A stretch of DNA of 64,000 bases, taken from contig NC_045138.2 in assembly GCF_008831285.2 (NCBI RefSeq), positions 30,785,934 through 30,849,933 of the forward strand, read 5' to 3'. The notes below the pieces were generated by a model. It made no database searches and was not told where the DNA came from. It was given only the letters and a program-made list of their open reading frames with translations. How positions within the stretch are numbered: the first letter of the stretch is position 1; every line of letters begins with the position of its first letter. The position numbers and the translations under genes were made by a program. This document shows positions 55,451 to 64,000 of this stretch, in pieces. This DNA comes from Nymphaea colorata. Taxonomy: Eukaryota > Streptophyta > Magnoliopsida > Nymphaeales > Nymphaeaceae.

Positions 55451-56422
55451 TATATATATGCACACACACACACATTTTTAGAAGATTTTTCCAAGATTTT
55501 CAACTTTGCCAAAAAATACCTGAGAAAAACTTGCTGTTTAGAACGTGTTAATGGTATTTGTGACAATGATCTATGCACACACATAACATCCTTCTTGGAA
55601 AGGTTGGCATCTTAGTTTTAATTTTGTATACGTTTTAAAAGATCTGATCTCTATTTCCCAAACACATGTATCCTTCTTAGGAATTTTGATATTTGAATTT
55701 CTTGTCTAAATAAATGATCTGATTTCTACTTTCTGAACACGTACGTTTCAAGTACTATTCTTGGAAATGTTGACATCTGAATTTGTATATCTTGTTAAAG
55801 ATCTGAAGTCTACCTTCTAAACAGATATTTTCTACAAAAATGTTGTATCTATTCCATTTGATTTATCACCGTTGCTACCTGCATGATGCAGGGAGGCTCA
55901 TTGACGATGAGCATAAGCAGTGAAATGTTGAAGAATATGCATGCAGAGGCAGAGAAGGTGTGGGTTCCTGAGTTGGCAGAAGTCATGAAGGTCACTGCAG
56001 ATCCCTTCATTAATGTCATATATGACTGTGATCCTCTGCCAAAGTTGCAGTGGGATAATGTTGTCTTGGTAGGGGATGCAGCGCACCCTACATCACCCCA
56101 CGGCCTAAGAAGCACTAATATGTCCATTGTGGATGCTGGCACTTTGGGGCAATGCATTGGGAAATATGGTATATCTAACTTGAGTACGGCACTGAAGGAG
56201 TATGAAAAATATCGGCTTCCTGTGGTTTCTCAGCAAGTTTTGCACTCACGGAAGCTGGGGCGCTTGAAGCAGGGCTTAGATTATAAAGGTCATGGGAGAA
56301 ACTTACACTGGAAGGATGCAAGTAGAGAAGATTGCTTGGGATTATTGCAGAGGAACATGCCGTTCTTTGCAGGAGCTCCATCACCTGCTGATTCGGAAGC
56401 ACTCCCCCTCATGATGACATAA
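51324..56422 (+). CDS. FAD-dependent monooxygenase (UbiH/PHBH-like), At5g11330-type
   Basis: Exons: 51324-51560, 53189-53493, 54708-54918, 55892-56422, joining to 427 residues. The N-terminus has a Rossmann FAD-binding fold, RAIIVGGSVAGLSCAHAL, then VVVLEK and the GAGLGLDP block. The middle holds AVYWNDLHGLLYNALPS and GDLLVAADGSMSIIRHLLLP (the second family motif). Exon 3 gives YSGYCAWRGV and RLNWLWYINQPEPELK. The last exon has VVLVGDAAHPTSPHGLRSTN, the FAD-ribose GD motif, and ends RNMPFFAGAP plus a short tail. Intron 1 is GC-AG; the others are GT-AG. Order and length fit Arabidopsis At5g11330 as I remember it; the substrate is not known to me. No transit peptide is evident, so it may be cytosolic. 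Intron 3 carries a long (AT)n. A decayed tandem copy follows downstream. Confidence 0.93.
51561..53188 (+). other. GC-AG first intron of the monooxygenase
   Basis: Exon 1 ends ATAGACCAG and the intron starts GCATGTGC, ending GGTGTAG at 53188. The join gives N-I-D-Q-N-Q-A-T-D-S, matching the family. The duplicated copy at 57950 has GTTTGT in the same place, so the ancestral donor was probably GT. The intron has no gene. Confidence 0.85.
55381..55474. repeat. (AT)n(CA)n microsatellite in monooxygenase intron 3
   Basis: About 80 bases of almost pure AT followed by about seven CA units, inside intron 54919-55891. Confidence 0.95.
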
Positions 56423-56538
56423 ATTGATGGTAGGTTGCATGAGTACAATCTATTACTGTATACTTATCAGTCTGAGTTCTATTGTTCTCCAGTAGGTGAA
56501 TAACTCAACTCTATTGAATCCTATACTACATGAGGAGA

Positions 56539-56686
56539 TGAGATGCTCAGAAGCTACAGTCCATGTGCATTTAATGCTACATAAATAGCGCAGATACTCA
56601 AAAGCTGCAGTCCGCGTGTATTACATTGTACTTACATAAAGATCTGAGATGCTCTGAAGCTACACCCAATGTGTATCAGATAGCAT
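56539..56686. repeat. Three degenerate about 51-bp tandem units downstream of the monooxygenase
   Basis: Units share GAGATGCTCAGAAGCTACAG, then TGTGTATTA-like and CTACATAAA-like segments. A fourth relative, GAGATCCTCAAGAGCTGCAG, is at about 58456-58475 in the duplicated block. Confidence 0.75.
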
Positions 56687-57790
56687 GTCTAGTCATGAAA
56701 TTACTGTTTATTCATACCTTATCTTTACATCTTATCTGGTAGTGTAGCCTGACGTAGATTAGGAAAAATGTTCACTACTTTGAGTTATTTTTTCTGGGGA
56801 AACATAAAAATCATTTTGGTCGCTGGTCTTACCTGTCATACCTACACTAGAAGTGTAGAACGCTGAGGTGATGAATCCGTAAACCCTAAGAACCTTCCCT
56901 ACAAGAACACAACAAGCCTCTACTAGCAAGGGCCAGTGAAGCTTGAACCTATTACTGCCGTGCCCTGACTAAGGCCCGTCTTTGCTTGTACCGTTGTAGT
57001 AACCTTGGGTTCTGTTTCTTTTAGTTTTGGTTAGCTATTCTCTCTCCCATAACTCTCACTACCTGTGTTCATTCTTTCCCAGAATGTATTCGGTAAAACT
57101 GCACAAGTTTTGTTTGATTTATACTTCAAAAGTTCATTTAGTAGATGCAGAAATTTTTAAGACGATCCAGGAGTTGCTTTCTGGGTCCCCATCAGGCAGA
57201 AGCCAACTCCATGTGGTTAAAATTTTTAAGAACATTTGAAAAATTAGCTTTGGAGTATAATCGCAAAGAATTTATGCCCATTCATATGTTTTATCTAACA
57301 AGAAAAATGGGATTTTTTTGTTCGTTAAAATGTGTTGTCAAGTTATGCCTCTGCAATTTCGATAGTTTACAGTTGTCCTTGCCAATAATCCCAGTTTATT
57401 ATTCCAATTTTGTTCTAAATTATGAAAAGAAGTAAACCGATCATCATAAATTTGTGTTTACATCGTATTTGCTGGAAGAAAATGGATGAGCAATTTGGTC
57501 ACATTTGATTCTGGCCTCACTTCTCCACGGCATTTTTTAGAAAATGAGCTATCTCATGCACACACAATAAGTGTTCACATAAAAGTATACAGACACATGC
57601 ATGAATGCATACGTGCACAAATGGATGTACATGCATGCACGTTATCCAGTGATGTCCTTTGCCAAATGCAAGAAAATGTATGGCAGTCTCCATTTGAAAA
57701 TATAAATGTGAATCGTACTCACTCAAGATAGGGAGAATTTCAAAAAAAAAAACCTGGGTATCAGTTGAAAGATGGAAATCTATCAAATTT

Positions 57791-58760
57791 GAGGCAGCTA
57801 AATAAATTAGACGTCAGGTAGAAATCAAATCCGCTGCAATAGAAGACAACAAGATTTTCAAAGCACAGGAGGAAGGTTTCTCAGCCACTGGCTCGGTGAC
57901 CCTCACCTCCTCATCCGCTCCACCCTCCCCCTTATTATAGACCAGGTTTGTTCTCCCTCCACCGAATCCTTCCCGACTTCTTTTCTACAAATTCCCAGCT
58001 CCCTAACACTTCTCCATTCTTGTCTGAGACAATGGGAAAAGGGAGTTCCTGAGGCCTAGAAGAAGAGAGAAAGATGGTGGTAGGCGGAAGCTCCAAGTCA
58101 TTTCTATGTTTCTGTTCCTTTCTGTCGTCATGTTGCTGAATGTTGCTCTTTGGTTGAGATAATATAGCAACATGAAGATCTTTGTTAGTATTTCGTTCTT
58201 GGTGCACGTCATATTCTGAAAATTCATTTTCTTCATGCGTAATTGGCTCACGGATGAACTGTATGGAAGTGAAATCTATCTTCTCTTTCGTAAATTTCTT
58301 GAAAGTTTAATTTGATTCTTTTCTCGGATTCTAGATGTTGTACAATTTCACAAATCCATGCAGCATGAAGTTGGTACAGAATCTAGTGTCTTAAAACCTT
58401 GAAAATTTTCCATACATGTATTAGGTGTCGTTCTATTGAGTTATTACACACAAAGATGAGATCCTCAAGAGCTGCAGCCTACACTTCATGTGGATTACAT
58501 GATACTACATCAATAGATGAGCACATTGAATCGAGTTAATGGGCTTAGTTATTGTAGGTGCTGTGTCTCTCATTTCGTCTCACTCATAAATTTTATCTAA
58601 CAAGAAAGCTGAGAACTCTTTTGATCTTTTCTTCAAGTCATAGCTCTGCAATTTCGAGAGTTTACTTTTGTCGTGGTTGATAATACCAGTTTCTTGTTCC
58701 AATTTTGTTCTAAATTATGCATTGAAGTAAATGGGTCAACATATATTTGTATGCACATTT
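57791..58760 (+). pseudogene. Eroded tandem copy of the monooxygenase gene
   Basis: Three blocks match the intact gene in the same order. 57791-57873 matches the promoter at 50948-51031. 57877 to about 58392 matches the end of exon 1 and start of intron 1 (51492 to about 52013), sharing TCAGCCACTGGCT and CCGCTCCACCCTCCCCCTTA. Two stretches of 58420-58760 match the 3' flank (56490-56590 and 57285-57480), sharing TTCCAATTTTGTTCTAAATT. The start codon, Rossmann motif and exons 2-4 are gone. At the exon 1 end the copy has a normal GT donor. Confidence 0.85.
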
Positions 58761-59074
58761 AGAAAAAAAGGGTGAACGAACAATAAAATCTTTCTCATCA
58801 GAAACAAATTTATACTTCAATCAAATCTTTTTTTTTTTTTTTAACCTTCCGCTAATTGAACTGGAAAAATCTGTAGAATCAACGGAAACGCTTACAATTG
58901 CGGTACTTTTGTCCCTTTTTTTCGGAAAAAAATCACAATGACATGAAATCTTTATACTTGCTGAACCTTTTAGTTTTGACTCTTACTTCCAATTGCTTAA
59001 TGAAAAACCTGTTGGATACCTCATTCAACAAACTTTTTTGTCCAACCCGTAGGAATCAATAAAAAAGGCAAATC

Positions 59075-59300
59075 CCTTATGATAACACTGGATCAGACTC
59101 CGTTATTGATAGAGTGAATAGATCTGCCATTTCTTGAAATCTCTCTTTTGATTCAAAATCGTGGTGCAACGTGTATTTCCCTTTGTTCCTCGGGTCATGA
59201 AATAGATGGAATAAATCATAAAATGGGTTTTTGTTCAACAATGAGATCTTACTAGAACTGTCCATATCTGGTTCATCCTTTGGAACCAATATCACATCCC
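59075..59300 (-). pseudogene. ycf2: Plastid-derived ycf2 fragment (NUPT)
   Basis: Read on the minus strand, about 70 codons stay open and encode a piece of plastid Ycf2: [54 protein letters not shown] and TLSITE. The full plastid gene is over 2000 codons, so this is a small nuclear insertion. Outer limits are uncertain; adjacent bases to about 59650 may or may not belong to it. Confidence 0.85.
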
Positions 59301-59685
59301 TGGTCTATCCATTGGCGGGCTTGCAAATATATGGTCATCAGTTTGATTTATCTGCGCATTACTCATCTGGACTACAAACCTTAGATGTGTTGCACTTTAG
59401 TTGATAGATGATATGCATTTTACTTAGGTTTCAAAGCGGTCATAAACCTCTAAACAGGGAAACGAAAGAGGCTTCGGCTTCTTTCTTCATACCTCCAGTC
59501 TTAAAATCCACTGTTGTTAATACACTCCTGTGAGCTATAATCTGAAAAAAGAACAAGAAGGATCTACCATGATCAAACTACAAGATCATAAAAAATTCCA
59601 ACGTATCCAAGTTTATGAGACTTTCAACTATTTTAAATTGTTCAAAGAGGTAGTTTTTTTTCCCTTTTTCTCGGTAGAAACAAGC

Positions 59686-59865
59686 CAGGCGGAGGAAGGG
59701 GGGCCCGCCCGGGCCATGGCGCGGGTGAGCGTAGGAAATTTTTTTTTTTTACATTGAAAAAATCAAATTTTTTTAGTTTGGCCCGACCGATCGCTCCTCT
59801 TGGCCCAACCCTAGCCCGGCCCGCGAATGGTCTTGACCCGACCCTAGAAAAAATCCTCGCTCCTG
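59686..59865. mobile_element. hAT-like MITE
   Basis: It starts CAGGCGGAGGAAGG and ends, inverted, CAGGAGCGAGGATTTTTT. It contains GGGCCATGGCGCGGG near the left, and GGCCCGACCGAT and GCCCGGCCCGCG in the right half. No matching target duplication was found. It directly follows bases that may belong to the ycf2 insertion. Confidence 0.55.
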
Positions 59866-60099
59866 GTTGCAGAGATTAGGTAGGGTAGGTCCACGAGGAC
59901 CAGATGACGGCAATAAGAGTACAGTTTTCCATGGCATGCGTGACGACTCAAAGTTTTGGAAAGTCTAAAATTGTGGGTCATCCTCCCGTAGTCACATGTG
60001 CTGATGCATGTACTGTAAGAGAATGTTAACTGGACCAAATTCAAATTGCGTGTACTCTTTACCATATTTAATGTATCAAATGACATACTCAAATTCGAA

Positions 60100-60270
60100 T
60101 ATGAAAGAAAGAACAATGATTTTATACAATACCCGGGTCCTTTTTTTGAATCGACAATCTAAATCTAACTTTTACATTCACAAATCAATCTGAATGTAAA
60201 ACTAAATCCTAATCCGAATGTGAATTTGGAAGGGGTATTTGCTTAAAACCAAATCTGAATCCGAGTCGGA
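60100..60270. repeat. Dispersed GAATCNGAATC-rich repeat fragment
   Basis: Contains AAATCCTAATCCGAATGTGA and AATCTGAATCCGAGTCGGAT, similar in style to 25515-25735 and 35210-35620. Confidence 0.4.
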
Positions 60271-60480
60271 TCTAATGTTTATGTCGTTTACTTTGAAGTT
60301 CGGTAGCCACCCCCATGTATCACATGAGAGAGAGAAAGTGTGCAATTGCTGGTTTACATTTTATATAAGAAATCTGCATTAATAATACACCACATCAGCC
60401 AATACATACTTACGTTGGTAACTCTAGAAAACAAGAATTATATGTGCAGATTATCATATGACATGACCAAAATGTGGAAT

Positions 60481-60482
<2 letters not shown>

Positions 60483-60541
<59 letters not shown>
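60483..60541. repeat. (AT)n microsatellite
   Basis: About 29 uninterrupted AT units. Confidence 0.97.
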
Positions 60542-60546
<5 letters not shown>

Positions 60547-60874
60547 CTTATCAAAATGGCTTTGGCACTGCTCAATCCCATCGATTCTCAAGCGCCACGC
60601 TGGCCACACTGCCGCTTCTTTTTTTGTTGAAGAAACGAACGAACGAAAAAAAGAAGAAAAGAAGAAAAATATTAGTTTTTGGAAGAGCACATGCATTGCT
60701 TCCTTCGTTGATTAAGAAAATTTTTGAATTGAAATGTTATGATAAAGAGGACAGGGTTGTGTGGGTCCCACTCGTTTGATCAATTTGGAAGCCACCATGA
60801 TGTGGACCATAGTTACAGATACTGTTTACGCGGTTTCAATGGTTTCAACGTTTTTTTTGGTACAATACAGCAAG

Positions 60875-60878
<4 letters not shown>

Positions 60879-60940
<62 letters not shown>
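60879..60940. repeat. (AT)n microsatellite
   Basis: About 31 uninterrupted AT units, 340 bases after the previous tract. Confidence 0.97.
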
Positions 60941-60942
<2 letters not shown>

Positions 60943-62230
60943 CTTTTATTGTGCTCCCTCAGCATACATGTTACTAAACCTTCCTAATGTTAGGCATGGA
61001 TCAAGCTAAATTGATGAAATGTTCATAATTTATGAATGGCCCAATATAAGAATCCAAACTTTCAAGCTGGATCTGGTTCGACTCTTTTGAACATCGACTC
61101 TCTCTCTCTCTGAGATTGTTTTTGTACTTAGGGGACCTCTTGTCTTCAGATTTTGTTATATATTCCCATTTTATCGGCTCTCTCTCTCTCTCTTACTAGT
61201 GAAAATTCTTCCGCAGAGAAAAAGTTGTGGCCACTAATACCATCCATCAATGCCAACCATGATGATGCCAAAGGCATATATTAATGGCATCCATTGTCCT
61301 TGAATTGTGCCACCTTTCATGCACATGGATCCCACTTGACAACCATGCATGACTTGGAATGCTGGAAAAATACTGGGATTTAATGCAATGTCACTAACTT
61401 ATATGCTCGGCATCATAACATTATTTCTTGTAACTTATATGCTCAATATCCCAATATTATTTTCTAATGTATGTGGCTTCCCTTTACAACTAGTCCACAT
61501 GATGAGTAAGCTATAGTGGGAAGCGTGCTGGCTGGGACTAAGCTTGAAAGTTAGCTGGGTGCGATTGCTTTGCATCAAGACTTAGTTAATCGATAATCTC
61601 TTAAATGATATGGGACCCTCTTTCCCGACCCACTGCCAATTTATGCTAATTTATAATCATGAACGCTCGTCATGGTTTTCGGGTAAGCAGAAAGTTAACA
61701 ACCCATTGCCTAGAAAAAAGAAAAAAAAACCAGAAGACCCCCTCGGTCTCGATAACTCGGACTGCATTAGAACATGAATGAGGTAGGACACCTATTAACT
61801 ATAGTGTCGTGAGCCCACTATTTATTGTCCATTGGAATAGCACCCATAAGAATCAAACCGAAGATGCACCTTTTATACGATGGACTGCTCGACCAGTTAC
61901 CCGATGCTCCTTTGGGCCGATGCTGGTTTTTTATTTGATTTGGAAAGGAAAATCTCATGACAGATTTGTTACGTACTATACTATTTTTTAAAGTTAGGAA
62001 CATGCGCTAAAGAACATCATGAGGGAATCTTTGAGGAGAATTTCTGCTAACCAAATAAATTACTTTGAAAATTTGTACCTTAATTTGGTTTTATATAATG
62101 TACAACAGCTTCATAAAGACATGCCAAACAAAGTATTGAATCTTCAAAATATAAGTAAACAACTAAGTGAATTGTTCTTTACAAAATAATCCACAAATTC
62201 TAACAATGATAGTACATTAGCCTCAGGCCT

Positions 62231-62254
62231 ATCTCTCTCTCTCTCTCTCTCTCT

Positions 62255-62329
<75 letters not shown>
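62231..62329. repeat. Palindromic (CT)n-(AT)n-(AG)n tract
   Basis: About 12 CT units (62231-62254), an AT tract (62258-62296) and about 17 AG units (to 62329). CT and AG arms are reverse complements, so the strand can fold into a long hairpin. Confidence 0.95.
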
Positions 62330-62331
<2 letters not shown>

Positions 62332-63459
62332 GTGTACCTGCCAAGCTCTCATGTGGCCAGCTTGATGGGAATTCTTTGGGCCATTGACTTTGAGGAGATT
62401 AGATAGGTGGATATCAAGTTCAAAAGAAAATTGAAAGCTAGTTGTATTTTCAAGAGGCTAAAATACCTTTTTTAATTAAGGAAACAAATGATTTTCTTAT
62501 TGCCTCTATTGAGGGATATTTTAGTCTCTTGAAAACGCAAGTAGCTTTGCAATTTTTTCAACTTCATCTCTACCATATGGATCTTGTTAAAATCAATGGT
62601 CCAGAAAGTCTTATCAAATATGGCATTTGAGGGTTTGGTAGCTTTATATATGTGTGTGTGTGTTTTCCTGTATGATTAAAAATTAAAATTTTAAAAATAT
62701 CTGTCATGGATTTCTTTTTTTTTTAACCATCCAAGAACATCACCCATATATGTGACAGTTTTGACAATCCTACCTTCTCAATCCTCCTCTCTCCTGTCAA
62801 CTCTCGTTGTTGAATAAGGAAGATAAATTAAAAGCAAAAGCATTAAACACAAAAGTGAGTTGGAAAGATATCGCAAGAGAATTTGGTTGTCAAAATTTGC
62901 AGAACTAGGATCTGACTTTATAATACATATATACACATACTTTCTTTATGTTAACATACTTTACCCAACAAAAGTGGTTGTGTTGGATTAATAATTGCAA
63001 CGACAACTTTGATTTGGCATCATGGACACGTTTAGGTCTACTCTCTCATTTTTTGGGGGCTCTAGACTGCTTAGGTCTACCCGTTTGTCTAGACCTCACT
63101 TTTTATCATTGTCTTTGTGTCGTGTTTGTCTTTAATTAGAAGTTAGCACCTTTCACGCTGTCTCTCAAAAGCATAGACCAAAGAAACAATAGAAAAAGGA
63201 TGTGCTTAGTTAAAAAATAACAGGAGGAAGATAAGATCTATATGAATAAATGTTGGAGTCAAGTTGGCCATGTCTCGAGCACTAAAATGTAATGATCTTT
63301 TACGTAACCCAACACTTTGGGGGTGCATGATTACTAGAGATGGAAACTGGACATAGAAAATGCGCTGAACATGATTTAGAAGTAACTGAAGAACATGTCA
63401 TAATATATATTACAAGAACACCATGTTCTTATTTTGAGAAGCATGCTGTAATTATGTCT

Positions 63460-63690
63460 GAGCCTCGGCATCGGGCTGGCCCGGCCCGATAAGAAGTTGG
63501 GCTCGGGCTGACCCGACACCTGAAACTCGGGCTCAACTCGAAACTTAAAACTCGAAAATATACATTTTTAATATAAAATAATATATAAATATAATTAATC
63601 GTAATAAAATATTATAATTTTATCTAAAAAATAATAAAAATATATATTAAAAATTTTTTATCGGGCCCACCTGGGCAGGCCTGATGCCTT
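63460..63690. mobile_element. hAT/Ac-like MITE with GC-rich ends and AT-rich core
   Basis: The left end GGCATCGGGCTGGCCCGGCC (63467 on, then CGATAA) is mirrored by the right end, which inverted reads GGCATCAGGCCTGCCCAGGT (from 63688, then GGGCCCGATAA). The core is almost pure A/T. End motifs resemble the element in the SOUL gene intron (GCATCGGCCCGGCCC). Confidence 0.65.
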
Positions 63691-64000
63691 TTTTTCTGGG
63701 CTTGAGTTGCGCCGAGCACCTGGTATCTGCCGGCGGCCCAGCCTCTAGCTTTTAATTGTTAAATTTGAGAACAACATCCATAATCACACTATATTTCTTA
63801 GAACATGAATATGGTATTGTTGAAACATGTATTATAAAAACACATCTTCAAAAACATAATGTTCTTCTTGTCAAACACCTTTTCAAAAAATTCATTTGAC
63901 ATGAGGTTTTGTTAGGTGCCTTTAGTTTTCAATGTGCATGCATAAAAGCGGTTGATTGTTTTGTCTTCTCTAAACTAAAATTTACATTACATGGTTGTTC

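Larger units (their letters stand above)
60941..64000. other. Intergenic region without supported gene
   Basis: It contains CT runs near 61098 and 61180, the compound palindromic tract at 62231-62329 and a MITE at 63460-63690. Short open frames show no known motif. Confidence 0.6.

Overview
This is nuclear DNA of a flowering plant. Genes carry many AT-rich introns, proteins match plant families, and plastid-derived sequence, hAT-type mobile elements, a Ty1-copia element and long (AT)n/(CT)n tracts lie between and inside genes. I cannot name the species. Codon choice and gene models look like a non-grass angiosperm, but that is an impression.

Layout. (1) 1-18.5 kb, + strand: the 3' two thirds of SMC3, the cohesin ATPase; its first exons lie left of the window. 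I resolve 16 exons with continuous phase. One 7.4 kb intron holds a decayed copia element (2.8-7.9 kb), which ends in a perfect 89-bp inverted repeat instead of a 3' LTR. SMC3 also has an AT-AC intron and a GT-AG intron that both look U12-type, plus a GC-AG intron. (2) 20.1-25.3 kb, - strand: a plastid-type DUF2358+SOUL heme-binding protein in eight exons, one intron carrying a GC-rich hAT-like insertion. (3) 26.3-32.0 kb: an NTT-type plastid ATP/ADP translocase gene (-, five exons, one single-base frameshift) and, beyond its 3' end, an inverted truncated pseudogene copy of its first exon (+). (4) 32-41.7 kb: gene-poor DNA with small hAT-like MITEs and simple repeats. (5) 41.7-46.0 kb, -: V-ATPase proteolipid subunit c'' in four exons. 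(6) 48.2-50.0 kb, -: an intronless E/E+ class PPR protein. (7) 51.3-56.4 kb, +: a FAD-dependent monooxygenase in four exons (GC-AG first intron), followed at 57.8-58.8 kb by the eroded remnant of a second tandem copy. (8) 59-64 kb: a plastid ycf2 fragment, more MITEs and long (AT)n tracts, with no supported gene.

The genes do not form a pathway; they are ordinary housekeeping or organelle genes. The most notable points are the two minor-spliceosome introns in SMC3, the perfect hairpin in its largest intron, the ghost duplicate that preserves the GT state of a GC splice donor, and the NTT frameshift next to an inverted copy that lacks it. I found no evidence of an unknown multi-gene system.
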